Assembly (NCBI RefSeq): GCF_039555335.1
Contig: NC_092636.1
Span: 59,275,991 to 59,339,990 of the forward strand
Length of the DNA: 64,000 bases
DNA from: Amphiura filiformis
Lineage: Eukaryota; Echinodermata; Ophiuroidea; Amphilepidida; Amphiuridae
Direction: 5' to 3'
In this document: one piece after another, positions 23,291 to 36,800 of the stretch
Numbering within the stretch: the stretch's first letter is position 1
Layout: every line of letters begins with the position of its first letter
The notes under the pieces: model-generated
Told to the model about the DNA's origin: nothing
What the model saw: only the letters and a program-made list of their open reading frames with translations
Databases searched by the model: none
Made by a program: the position numbers and the translations under genes

Positions 23291-23488
23291 CAGGGACTGC
23301 CTTTTGAGGAGAGCGAGAGCAATCGATCGCTACTGCTCTCCTTAAATCTGATATAGGAGAGTGATTTTTAGCTCTCCTTATTTGACCATTTTCTCCTTAC
23401 ATTCTATTGTAAATGCTTTAAACAGCTCTCCTAAGGCTCCAGAAGTGCTATTTAATGCTCTCCTGCAAATTCCAAAAGACAGTCCCTG
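23291..23488. mobile_element. MITE with CAGGGACTG ends
   Basis: CAGGGACTGCCTTTTGAG and its inverse CAAAAGACAGTCCCTG bound a 198-bp element. GGAGAG/CTCTCC pairs repeat inside. The flanks are only a weak 8-bp duplication. Confidence 0.75.
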
Positions 23489-24789
23489 GTATGGCATGAA
23501 CATGCCATAAAATCCTCTATCAAGGATTCATGGGTGGTTAATTTTAAACCCATTAAAATGTAAATGACACCCTTGAATAAAGAATTAATGGGCATGGAAG
23601 TAGAGAAAATTTGACATTGACCATGATTCATGCCATGAGTTATAACCCATGAATAAGGAATTTATGGGCATGGAACTAGAGAGAATTTGACATTGACCGC
23701 GATTCATGCCCATGATTTACCCATGAACATGCCCTGAACATGTCGAGGCCCTTACTAAACGAATGACAAACAAAAATCATGCAAGGGCATGAATATTCAT
23801 GTGTGAGCATGAACAATCCATCAAAAATTCCCAAATTCTTGAAAATTCATGCCCATTGCTAGCGAAAATAGGGCATGTTCTTGGCATATTCATGGCAAGA
23901 TCTTGGCATGTTCATGGGCATGACTCATGCCTAATTTTTTGCCTGGGATATATTTGGCATCGCCCTCCCTAATTTTTTCTCATCGGCTCTTGCCCTTTGC
24001 ATGTAAAGTTAGTTGCCTTTGGGCAACGTTCATGTGTTCTAGGCCATAAGTTGTGCTTACATGTGCCTGTAATTTTAAAAACAAAAATAAAATAAAATCA
24101 ATTAAACATGTAACCATGGTAACATCTTTAGTTTTTACTCTCAACTTTTGATTCTTGAGTTAATGTTGTACAGTAGAAAATTAGTTAAAGGGATTTTCTT
24201 TTGGTCAAATGTATGAAACATGTAATATTTCTTTGCACAGCCGCCATCGGAGCTGTGCATTGTTTTTACCGCGTTCTTCTTCTTTCTTTCTTCTTTCTTC
24301 TGTCAACATCATAATCAGCCATCGTAGCCACATGCTTTCAGGCATGATGACCATACTTGGTCAGTAGAACCGTTTGGTGGTGCCACAGATGTCACATGAT
24401 CAACTTCCGGTCAAATGTCATCCACTTCCGGTCAATGGCCAAAACTTGGATTTTCACTAAAAATGCTACTCCTCCCACATATTACATAGCACCGTGACGT
24501 CACTTACACACATGCATCATCTATAACCAGTGTCTAAAAGTTATACCACAAAATTGGGATCAAAGGTCATTAATCCATGTATAAGTTCCGATTAAGCTGA
24601 AATTCACCAGGAATATTCCTTATGACATCCTAAGCACTATGTAATATTTTTGCGGGGTCAAAGGTAATTAAGGGATCACTTCCGGTTCTCACAGATTCGG
24701 GGTCATAACTAATTTGTCACTGCTGGCTGTGCATGCTCGCGGTCGCAGGCAAATGCAATCAGATCTCGTTATTTTTGTTTTGTTTTTAG
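23489..24789. other. region upstream of the STXBP4-like gene
   Basis: The stretch 23495-23945 is unusually rich in CATGCC/GGCATG words in irregular tandem array. At ~24235-24310 there is GCACAGCCGCCATCGGAGCT with a TTCTTCTTTCTTTC tract. A pyrimidine-rich stretch ending TTTTTAG at 24789 could be the acceptor of the exon that holds the start codon, which would place the promoter and any 5' UTR exon further upstream. I could not locate them. Confidence 0.4.
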
Positions 24790-24807
24790 ATTTTCATAGC
24801 TACCAAG

Positions 24808-24845
24808 ATGTCAGAGACACTAACTGTGATGGCCAATGGAGTTGG
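24808..24845 (+). CDS. STXBP4: STXBP4-like exon 1 (start codon)
   Basis: The ATG at 24808 follows ACCAAG and opens MSETLTVMANGV, then GG before donor GTAAGA. The split GG+T codon joins exactly to exon 2 (VVEGSPVHSEH...). A pyrimidine-rich TTTTTAG at 24789 may be the acceptor of this exon. Choice of this start rests on phase and position, not on homology. Confidence 0.65.
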
Positions 24846-27800
24846 GTAAGAATTGCTACAGATGTAGCCCTGGGTGTTTTTTTAAAACCCAGATCATTCC
24901 CTGATAGCCATATCCGGGCTATCCAGCCATATTTTATGATAGCCCAGAAGGAAATTCAGTAGCCCAAGAGAAAAGATGTTGTGTTTGCAAAATGATTTGA
25001 ACCAAGCATTCACTGTTTATAGGGCCTAAGTGAGTAACACATAATTTGCAAACACATTCTTTTTGTCTTACTCCATTACACAAACACACAATTTACTTAC
25101 ATTGTCATGTATGTGAAATTTAAACATGGCAGTGAGTATCAATAGCCCAATAGGCTACATGAGCTTAAAATCTAATAGCCCGACTGAAAATTTAATAGCA
25201 TTGGCTATTGGGCTATCTCTTATTTCGACCTGTAATGAAAGGATCGGATAGTAACGTTTGCAGAGTATTTTTTGTGGGACATGAGAGCACATCAGATACA
25301 CCAAATTGCATTTCAAATGCAAGGAATGTCCTTCCGATATCAAATAATTTTGATTTGTTGAAATTCACGATATAATACAAATTTTATGGCAAATTATTAA
25401 AAATTAAAAAGACCTAAAAATGTTAGGTGATATTTTGGAAAAAATGTTTATCTTCAATAGTACTCGGGACTGTTACTGCATTCTTAATATATGTGTAATG
25501 GGTTGCAAATAATGTAAATCAAACATGCCCGGTTAACTGGTAAAAGTCAGGAAGTAACGTTTCCATTTGTATTAATCTACTCAGGTAGACCCTTTTTTAA
25601 TGTTTTGTATTTTTTCACAAACCCTGTCCAATTGAAACTGCGACCTCCTGTATGCCCCAAGAAAAGGGTCTAATTACTTTGGATCTTGAAATGGTATGGT
25701 GTTATCTCATTATTAATGATAATCATAAGCACCACCATGCCTGCACTCTGCAACCAGGCCCATGCATAACATCAATGATCAGTCACTGATGTGTCTGTCC
25801 GTGATTGCCATTGTAGCAAAAAAATATAAATACTTGTTATGTGGGCTTATTTTATCATGTGATATTGGTTAGAATTTGACCGACCATGGATGTTCTGCTA
25901 ATTACATATTCATCAAGATTCTTAGATGTGAGAATTCTGCGATATGGTTAGGCAAATGTTGAAAGGTCCAAGGCAATGCGAGTTGGCTCTTTTTTCTAGG
26001 ATTATGCGGTCATAGAGGAAGGCAGTCACTGGGACTGACAGGAAATACTAATTTAAAAGTGCATATTATTGAAGTGGGCTACGTTTGTATCTAGTTCTAA
26101 ACAGTGTCCCCATTTGGAGCCGACTTCACCTAGGGGTGTGTATGAATGAGTATGAGAGGGAACTGATTAAGTACAGTTTGCATGGTCTGTCATATTCCAA
26201 TTTAGTCAAAATTTGTATGCAGATTTTTAAACAATGAAAATTTGAATAACAATAATTAGTCTACAATTTATGAAATTGAATTATTTAAGATATTGTTTTC
26301 TACATCTTATTGTTATCAATTTTTCAAAAAAACACATGTAACTCAAAATTAAGTTGATATAAATGCAGCGGTATAAATAACCTTGATGTGTAATGGCTAA
26401 TTTTAATATAAAAAAAACTGAACAGCTGTGCATTTGACTGTATCTAATGACTGATTATTTCACTCATTATTATTGCAGTGTTGTGGAGGGTTCGCCTGTA
26501 CACAGTGAACATATGGATGAAACACTGACTATAGTGTTTAATAATTGTAACACAGGACTAGGTGAGTTGTGTCTGCATGTTTGTCTGTCTGTCTGTTAAA
26601 TGCCTTGATGCTTCAGTCTTGTGCAATTAAGGTTCAACACATGGATGAGACTCTCAATTTGCTACCACATACAGGATGAAGTGCAATGTCTGCCTGTTTG
26701 AAACACAGACTTTAGTGTTTAATAGTTGTGGTTCTGAGTCAATACCTGTATTTCCATATTCTTGATCAGTGTAGTATCAGTCAAAGTATATCCACTGCAG
26801 ATATATCTAGAGTCATAACTAATATTTTGAAATGTAGTTCACCTGTACCAAACTCGTTCATTCATTCATTTTTTTTTTTTTTTTTTTTTCAAACTCGTTC
26901 ATTCTATCTGCATGTTTACACTGAGCACTCTGTATTTTTACCCGGTATCAGTTCAGTTCAGTTCAGTTTATTTTCATCAGATTCCATCAATTAAATAATT
27001 ACAATATAATAAAGCTTTTACAAACATCGTATAATATGGTAAAAATGATGAGGATGCCAATGAACGCAGAGCGTGTTGTTGTGGCACCCTTTGCAAAAGT
27101 TAGTATTAAATAATATATGATAAACAAAATTATAGATGAATAATAAATACAATAGCAAGATATATGCCTTGTGGGTTAGGTATAAACTTATTATCACAAG
27201 AGCTATGCTTTCTATTATAAATCAATGAGTAATGATGATGAAAATAACAACCAAACCTACACATAGCAAAGAAAGTGTTAAAATTCTTTTGTTTTTTATT
27301 GTTTTCAGCGATTGATAAATTGATGTAACTTTGCAAAGAAAAGTTGTATCAACATGGGGTTTTCAGTTTCTGAAAGCTCTAAACGTCGTCTTTAGAAACC
27401 TATGTAAAACTAATTTTCGACCAGGGTCGACATGTAGCTCATTCCCCTTGATCATGTCACATATATTGTTCTTTATAAAGAATGAATGTCATCATCCAAA
27501 CATAAAATTGAACTATTTTTTTTTTACGTTGCCGTGTAATTTAAAAAAATGTTATTCCATCAAATTTATATGCAATTTGTTCTTTACAGGAATCAAGATT
27601 GTTGGAGGCAAAAGTGATGAGAATATCCACAAGGACTATGGGATATTTGTCAGGCGTGTTATACCAGGGGGTCTCGCTTCAAGAGAAGGTATGACTGGTC
27701 CTCTTGTTATCAGGGTTGCTTGGATGTAAATGTATTATGAATCTAAAAATGAGTAACAGGCATGGAATCGCATGACTTTGTGATCATAATTTTTCTTCTA

Positions 27801-30800
27801 ACCAGTAGTAAATAAAGGAAGTGAATAAGTGATATAGATTTCTGATTACCAATTACAAAAATGTAGGGATCTGACACATTTTGTGATTCTGGAGGCCACC
27901 CCCCCCCCATAAAACCCCTCAGTAAGTTCATTTTGAAGTTTAATCAGTTGAAGTACTTGCAGATATACATGTATGAACTTGACATTTGTCTCTCATTTGT
28001 TTTAATGGGCTCTTGACTGATTTACAGCGATTTTATTTTTTATGTTTGTGCCTGTATTTTGAAGGATATGCTTACGTATGAATCAATGTTGTTGTTTTTT
28101 TACGTGACACATGACACACTCTTTATACAAGATAGGGTGCATCTCAGAAACTGTATTTATGGAAATGAGATTGAGATCTGTAACACTACTTTTCCAAAAT
28201 GATCCAGAATTACCATATTTATTACCATATGTATGTTATCATTTTAGCAACTTTTTCTCACATTAAAAAGAAGGAAAAATTCTTTATCAATGAATGCGAT
28301 AGGCTAAATATAAAAATTAAGTGATATCACTAGTTTTGGTATTTTGCTATATACAGTTCAGCAATTCATTTACTCTATCCATCCTTGTGTTGTTTTCCAG
28401 GTCGGTTAAGAGAAGGTGATCAGATCTTGAGTGTTAATGGGGAAAGTCTGCTGCGGGTTTCCAATGAAAGGTACATTACATTACTTCCGCCATGTTTGGT
28501 TTTTATGCCTCCACCGCGAGGCATACTGTTTTTAGTTTTTGAAACAATTTTTTAAATATAAGATTGGAATAATTACTGGAAATTATCATGTGTCCCTTTT
28601 CTATGTACTACATACCGAACAATGAAGAACCAGTGTTGTGAAAACTTTTCAATGCCAGTGCATGGCAAATTGGCTTGCCAGGCCATGGCGGATGAAGCCC
28701 AAGAACAAAACAATTATTATAAAGATATTAATAAATCACCAGAAATTATTGATTAAAGAAGTCAATAAAATCAAATATTTATATGACCATTGAGTGTTCA
28801 ACCTAATTCCATAAACTGATATTTCTGTGTGTATTATTTGTCTTTTATTTATTATAATTTTATTATTAATGGTTTTCTTTTATGCTTACAGAGCTGTTCA
28901 GTTGTTAAGAAGTGCTTCCGCTACTAACCGTGTTACACTAGTAGTCACCAGAAACCCATCAGCAATGTGAGTGTTCCTAATTTTGTGTTCCATACCACTT
29001 CAAAAAAAAAAGCTACATCTAGTAGAGCTAATAATGGACTTCATTTGGGCTTCTTGTTTTTCTCAAAAAATCATACCAATTTGATTCTGACATGTACTCC
29101 AAACTAAACATTGCATTCACACAAAATACACATGGATTTGGAAAAGAAATATTAAGAAGCAATTTGATATTACAAAATTGTTTTGCGGGAAATGTCACCC
29201 ACTTCAAACACAGGTCAAAAGTCACTCATTTTGCCATTAAAATTTTAAAACTTTACTAACAAAAACTTTTCACTTATTCAATTTTTTTGTGATCCTTCCC
29301 TATGGAAAATTTGGCATGTTAAGCATTTGAAACCACACATTCCCCAAGCTAGTAAACCAGGCAAGCATAATAGTTCCAGAAACAAGAAATTATTTATTGC
29401 CTTCTATCAGTCTCAGCCATAAAAAGCTGTTCAACTGATAGTAAGTGCTTCATCAATCTGAACAAAATTGATATTGTTTTTTCTTAGAATAACAACAAGA
29501 TAGCAGTCAGATTTTGAGGCTTGTTTTATGTACACCAGACATGACTCTTACCAGAAGTGTAAAATATCAAATTTACTTATATTTTTATCATAAACTTTTA
29601 TACTTGTTTTTGTTTTTCAGGAGGCGCTTCTCTGAGTTATTAGATAGTCAATTAGCTGGGCTTGATAGCAGTAGAGGGAGTTCGTCATCAGGAAGCAGCT
29701 CTCCTACAGGCTCACAATCTTCATTTGCCAGTAGCCAACATGGACAATATATGCCAAGTAAGCATCTTTTCAACATGCACATCATGCGGCGGAAGTGGGG
29801 ATGGGGGGTCGTGATCCCCCTAATATTTGCAAAAGGGAATTGTCCTCCCTAGAAATCATAACAAGAAAAAAATAAAGGAATAATTTTCCTGTACATATGC
29901 CTCTTTAGTATGAAAACCACAGTGGTTTGGGCCCAAATAGTGTAAAATTGCAATAATGTTTTGTTCTGATTCCCAACTAGGTAACCAAGCATGGTCTACA
30001 TCACCACACTTAGGACCCAGAGCCACATCTCCAGCATACAGTGACAGCTCTTCCACTCTAAGTAGTCATCATGCTCAACAAAGTCTTCCAAGGTATGGAT
30101 GGATATAGGCATAATAGTATTTCACAATACACCATGCCATCAAAATGTTAAGTCAGTTTTTTTAATAGCATGAAACTAAAGAGGGTAATAAAGCTTGATG
30201 AGTTATGATGCTGTGTAGTTAATTGGTGTCACATGTATTTGCGTATTTATGGTCATCAATTTTTGTCTTCATATTATGGTCAGAATTTTGTTCAATTAAC
30301 TAGGATGACAACAAATTCTATAACTTGCTTGTCCTCTTAGTTGGCAAAGGCCACACCCAAGTTCCTGCCTCGTATGGCTACTATCTTATGGATGGTGGGA
30401 ATGCTTGTGTGCTTCAGTGACCTGAAGTGTTAGGAGTCTAAAACTCCAGGCAGAGCCACCCAAAGCATGCAGGTTGACAGGTAGGAGCCAGACAAAGAGC
30501 AGCCTCCTGGTACTCCGGGTTGTGGGTTTGGCATGAGACTAACATAATACATTAAGTGAGTGAAAACAAATCGGAACCAGCGGGGTTCCAATGCATCAAT
30601 CCACAGTTGGCTTCTAAAGATTCATGCAGTCTTCTGTATTGGATGATGTTGGTGGATAATATGATCTAAACTGGTAATTGAGAGTGCCTTGGTTCAATCC
30701 ACACAAGTTGTTGTTTATTTCCTTTTCCATAAAATTGAGTTTCAGTAATGACTTCATGATATATGATTATTGCTATTTTCTAGGTTGCCTAATATGCAGG

Positions 30801-33800
30801 AGCTGAGCATTGCCAAGATTGCAGGCTTAGGTATTAGTATTCAAGGTGGTAGTAATAGTCCAGATGGAGCAGCCGTATGCATCAGTCATATTGTACCTGA
30901 GGGAGACTGTCACAGGGTATGTACACAATCATAACATTGATTTTACTGAGACTAATATTTAATTTTAACCAGATCAAAACAGTTCAAAAGTTTATTAAAG
31001 ACTTCTCTAATCAAATATGTATCTTGTCACATGATGACATTTTTTGTTGTTGAATTCTATTTGTATACAGAGATGCCACTTTTTAGGTTTTAGCTTGAAT
31101 TCAGGTTTATTGTAAGTCCAAATTCCCACATTTGTATTTAATTTCAGCCCGTTTGGGGGCTTTTTGGCCTGCATTCACATGCTTTTTCAGGATTTTCTCA
31201 CCCGTTGCAGGTTTTGTGAATGAAACTGAGTGGCATCTCTGTGTTTATAGCATAAACTGTATTTCATATTTTACTTAAGTCATATTTTGCATTTTGTTGT
31301 TAATGCATTGTGATATTTTACATTTTATGCATTATAAGAATTATAATAATTAGTTAATAACTATAGTTTTAACGCCGACCTATTTTAACACTAACCTAGT
31401 TTCAAATATTTTGCTGTAGATCCAGTAAGTAATATATAAGGTAAGGTTAAATCAAATATGAGAAATAAATTTGCAACTTACAAGCTACATTTACGTCCGC
31501 TGCCGGTACCTCCGCACTTCATCAGGGATCTGATTGGTCATGTGACAAACGGATCCAACTGTGTGACCAATCAGATGCAATGTCACAAATTTATTTCTAG
31601 TATTCGATTTAACCTTACCAATATTTTAAAGATGATTTTGTTGGGTTATATAGGACAATAATTGAATAACAGAACTTGGCATAACATTAAGCTTTATTAA
31701 CTGCCTTGCTAGGATGGTCGCTTAAAGGCTGGTGATGAGTTGATAGCAATAGATGGTATCAGTATGGTCGGGCTTACTCATGAAGCAGCTAAAGCAGTAC
31801 TAACAAGAACAAGATTAAGGTGAGTGTATGTTGGGTGGGCCATTTATTTGAGATAGCATCAATGTTTTCAAGTTTTTGTTAACCAATATCTGTTGGTGTT
31901 ATACTGTAGAATTCCATCCACAATCATATATGCCTCTATATGGGGGTGTGTTTTTGTTTTGATGAAAGAGACAAAAAGGCAGACACCCTCAACTTAAAAC
32001 ATTACAATAGATTTGTCTTACAATAATGCATTTTTGTACTGCCACCTGTATCAGTAATCTGGTTGCTAAGACTCCAATTAATACTGTTTGGAGGGTATCT
32101 GCCTTTGTCTCTTCCAGTAAAAAATCTAGAGGCATATATGCTTGTAAACAGAACTGCTTACTGTATCGACTTAATTATGAATGTCCTTTCTTAGTGTATC
32201 CATTTGTTTATTACCCAAACAAAACCCTACAGCTGGGGTTGCAATGCACAGTGGTCAAGGGCCCATATGCAGAAAACAAGTTTCTTTCAACCCGGTCTAA
32301 ACAATGAGTAACAACAAAGAGTACGTATGGAAAGCAAAATAGTGTACCTCTGGATTATCTCCCAATGCACCAGGCAAATTATTCAGAGGCTCCATGAGAA
32401 ACATGGGGATACTCTTTGTTGTACCTTACTATTTAGATCTTAAATTAGACATGTTCTAACTTGTTCTATACATACATGTACAGGCCTGTTCTTCCTCTGA
32501 AAGGGGTACTTAAATTTCCCACTGAATATGAACCCAGAGTAAAGATGAAATAAACAATTAATTAACAAAAGAATTTATCTGACAGTCCCTATATTGCTCA
32601 GTCCACTGGAATCTTGTGATTTTGAGATATGATAAGATTAAAAAGAACAAACCAGGAAACACTATTTGAAAATTGAATTGAATGTGCTATACTGTACATG
32701 CATGCATTATATGTCAATCTTCTTGCATAATGTGTGGATATAATGCGAGAGATCGACAGGGAAAAGCACCAGAAGAGAGGAAAACGCTCCTCTTGTGTTC
32801 ATGAAAGTACATCTGTGTTGCTATAAGGCCATCATAATTAAATCCCGTGTCTCAAAGCTGCCGCACGCTGCTTAGTAAAATTGTGCGCGTAGTCCTCTTT
32901 GAAAATCAAGAAATTGATGTTTTTTATCTCTTTTTTTTTTTAAACAAAAAGGCGAAAATAAAACTCAAAATTTGTATGTGATTTCAAGTTTTCAATTTAT
33001 TCGCAAACTTTGGACACAAAAATAATAAAAGAGAAGACTAATAGTGTGTAGCAGTGACTTTTTTGTCTGCTTGTCCGAAATCCTGTACTGACACAAAAAA
33101 ATAAAAATTAAAAAAAAAATATAGTAAAAAACACCGTACTTAGGTTTTCAATTTCTCACAAGCTTTGAGACACATGATTTAATTAAGATGGCCTAATTAA
33201 TAATTGAAGTTAACCACATTTGATTCTAACTCAAAAAATTATTCCTACCTCAAAGTTTTCATATAGTGCTCTATCTGAAAATGTACTACAATAATGAGGT
33301 AGGAATGTGTAATTGTGTTTGGATCAAAAGTATTATACTTCAATCACACCTTGTGTTGTTATTAACTTACATTTAACTAATGTAACCCTGTGTAAGATAA
33401 TTACTTAATTTCTCAAATATCTTTTTCTTCTTATACTTACAGAACTGACACAGATTCTGTGCACATTGCATACATCCCACAGCAGTATACACATTCCCCA
33501 AACGTCCAAGCAGCCAATACTGGTACAAACAGGCCTCATCCAAGTCATCCATATGCATCATCGTCAGTGATGGGTGGTAGAGCAAGGTCTACATCCCCAA
33601 GCACACAGGCTACTTCCAATCTACAGGTACATTGCCAATTCATTACTATTATATTTCTCTTGTCATAAGTTTCATAATAATATTTATTTGAATTAGTTAT
33701 AGTTCCAGGCATGTGCTAAATCAAATTTCTGATAATTGTAGGAGTGTCATTTAGTATGCTACAATTCACAGAAGAAGGTTTCTCAAAATTAATGATAGAA

Positions 33801-36800
33801 GTTGTCCTGACTTTAGAATCTCTGAACCTAACTTGAAATGTTTGTTGACTTGTCAGTTTTGCAAAAATAAAATCCACAGATATTTAAAGTTTTAAAGGTA
33901 AATATATAAATAAATAAAAAATAAATGTTGGTATTTATACAGTGCCTTTCACATGTGCACAAAAAACTGCACATGTACCAAAGCGCTTTACATTTATTCT
34001 GCTGTCGTTAGATTATGCAATGCCCAAGGCATGCTCATACCTTTGGGCGGCGCTCAATGATTGCAATGAACAATATTCATAACAGCTCCCCATTTCACCC
34101 CTGGGTAGAGAGAGGCAAGTAAGGTAAAGCACCTTGCCCAAGAGCACAACACGATGGCACCACCGGGGCTCGAACTCGCAATCCACCAATTACTTGGCAG
34201 AGCCCGTACAGCTACGCCAATGTGCTCCTTGGTAGCCAATTTAAATATGAATGTAGGTATTGTACTGATCAGGACTGTTAAGTAGAGCTTCTCCTATCAC
34301 ATGCCTTCATTGTTGTTGAAAGCTATGCTCATAAAAGCTACAATTCTGTAATAACAAGAAAAATATACATTTGAATCTGGTGAAAATTAATTTCAAATGT
34401 ATTTTCCCAGTTTCGTTGTGAGATGTTGCAATTAATTTCTGGTTGCAGCTGGTACTGAAGTAAATATTCATATTTTTGATTCACAGCAAGAGAACAAACA
34501 GCATTTACAGCCAACGAGAACAACTCCATCACCATACCAACACCATGGCATGCCAACCAATCCTCATCCATCAAGTTCCCTCTCACCAATTCATCCAAAT
34601 ATTTCCGCTGGTAGAGTTAGCTCTCCAGCGTATGCTCAACAAGGTGATAACTACAATCAGAGGGTACTTAGTGGAGGAGAGACATACCAGATGCCCCTGA
34701 CCTCAGGAGGGGGCTTACCTGGGGGAGGGGGAATACCTGGAGGGTATCAAGGGATGGTACTGCAACCACCAGCTATGTCATCGACACCTCAGGATGGCCA
34801 CACTGCTGCAAGTAGGTGTTTTAAATGTCATTTGTTTCTTATTTTACTTTTACCAGCATGATTGTCTTTTTGTTCTTGTGGATGTATTCATGTAAAATTG
34901 TGTACCTATATTCCACAGATACCTTAATTACTTAAAACCCACTCGGCTATATATATCTAAACTAAATACTAACCATAAACTCTATTCCTAAAATTCTAAT
35001 CCTTAATTGTACTCCTAATCCTACTCCTCAATTCTACTCCTTATCTTTACTCAAGGGCACCAAGTTATGTTTCTGCAGCCACCAACAATGTCTTCTACAC
35101 CTCTAAATGGGCACACTAGTGCAAGTAGGTTTTATATGTAGCATTTGTCTTCTTATTTTTCTCTTTTCCCTTTCTCCCAATAATTTATCTTCTCTGTGTG
35201 TATTGTTTAAACAGTTCATGTAAACATGGTAGAAGTTCCTCTTTACATATACCTTAATAAGTTCAAACATACTATACATTTTATATTCAAATCATAACCC
35301 TGAAATCAACTTCTAATTCTAACCCTTAATTGTTCTCCTTTTCCTTACTCAAGAGCACCAAGAAATGTTGCAACCACCAATGATGTCATCCACCCCTCAA
35401 GATGGACACACTGCTGCAAGTAGGTCTTTATATTTGATTTATCTTTATTTCTCTTTTTGTATGTTGCTTCCCCCAGTTGAGGGTGTGTGTTTATGTGTGT
35501 ATTGGTTCAGTTCTTGTAAATGTATGACTCTGAAATTCCTCTCAAAGCTTAAGTTCAAACCCACTATGCTATACCTACATGTAGACTATGCCATAGTCGA
35601 TTTTTGATAAATAGAAATGTTATTAATCATGATGAACGCATTCAGTTGAACTCGAAATTATACTGATATTTAGTAGGCCTACATCAAAATACTAGTATAA
35701 AATGGTTATGAAAAAGTTTAGGCTATATAATTATATTTGTGACAGTAAAAGTAAAGTATAGGCCCTACATGAGGCTTATATTATTGAATGCAACATATCA
35801 TAATGGCATAATTATAACTGTGATTATAATGACACTTCAATACTGAACAATTCTAATTTTAGAATCTGCCAGTTTATTATCGACTATGGACTTTCACTTT
35901 TAAGCAGAACTTTACCCATGACTCACACACTGTCAATCATACTTGTTTATCAATAAAATCTAACCACAAGACTAAGCATGGTGGTACAATACGCTAGATG
36001 CATACGTTCATCCACCAGCACAAAAGCGCCGCATTCCCTAGATAGTTGTGTACCATGTATAGTTATAATGGTACCAATGCACGTCGGGAGGATTTAAACA
36101 ATAACGAGGTCTGGGCGACCAATCACAAGCCAGATTCATTTTTAAAGATGCATTACATCATCACCAATTTTAGTTAGGCCAGAAATTGGCCTAACTCTCA
36201 AGGCAAAGTCAGTAGTCCACTTGGGAAGCTAACAAACAGAGGGCGTACGGTGACTGAAAAGATCAGTTGTGAAAATCTATCAATTGTGCACTCATTAATA
36301 AAATCAGAGTTTTAAGCTTAAATGTAATAGCCAGAGTAGTGCACAATTGGCAAGTGGACTACGGAGAAGTCTATACCTACATGTAATCCTAATCCTAACC
36401 CTTAATTCTATTTCTCATCCTAACTCTCAATTCTACTCCTTAACCTCTCTCAATGGTATCTAGGAATGTTTATGCACCCTCCTACCATGTCATCAACACC
36501 ACAAGATGGCCAAACTCGTGCAAGTGAGTTTATAAATATTATTCTATCTTTCTTGTTTTCTTTTTCCCACCCAATAATATAATTTCTGTGTATATATTGT
36601 TCAGTTCATGTAAAAGCGGGATAAGGCAACAAAAAACAAACCCTGATCTACAGGCCTGACTGACTCAGATTTTGAATTTTTGATGTAAAATCCACAGTTT
36701 TTTGGCCAAAAGTGGACTGAAAAAAAAAAAAGTGTAAAATGAGGAAAAAAATTGCAAAAATAAATAGTAATTTATTTAAAGATTTTGGTGATTTTTAGAG

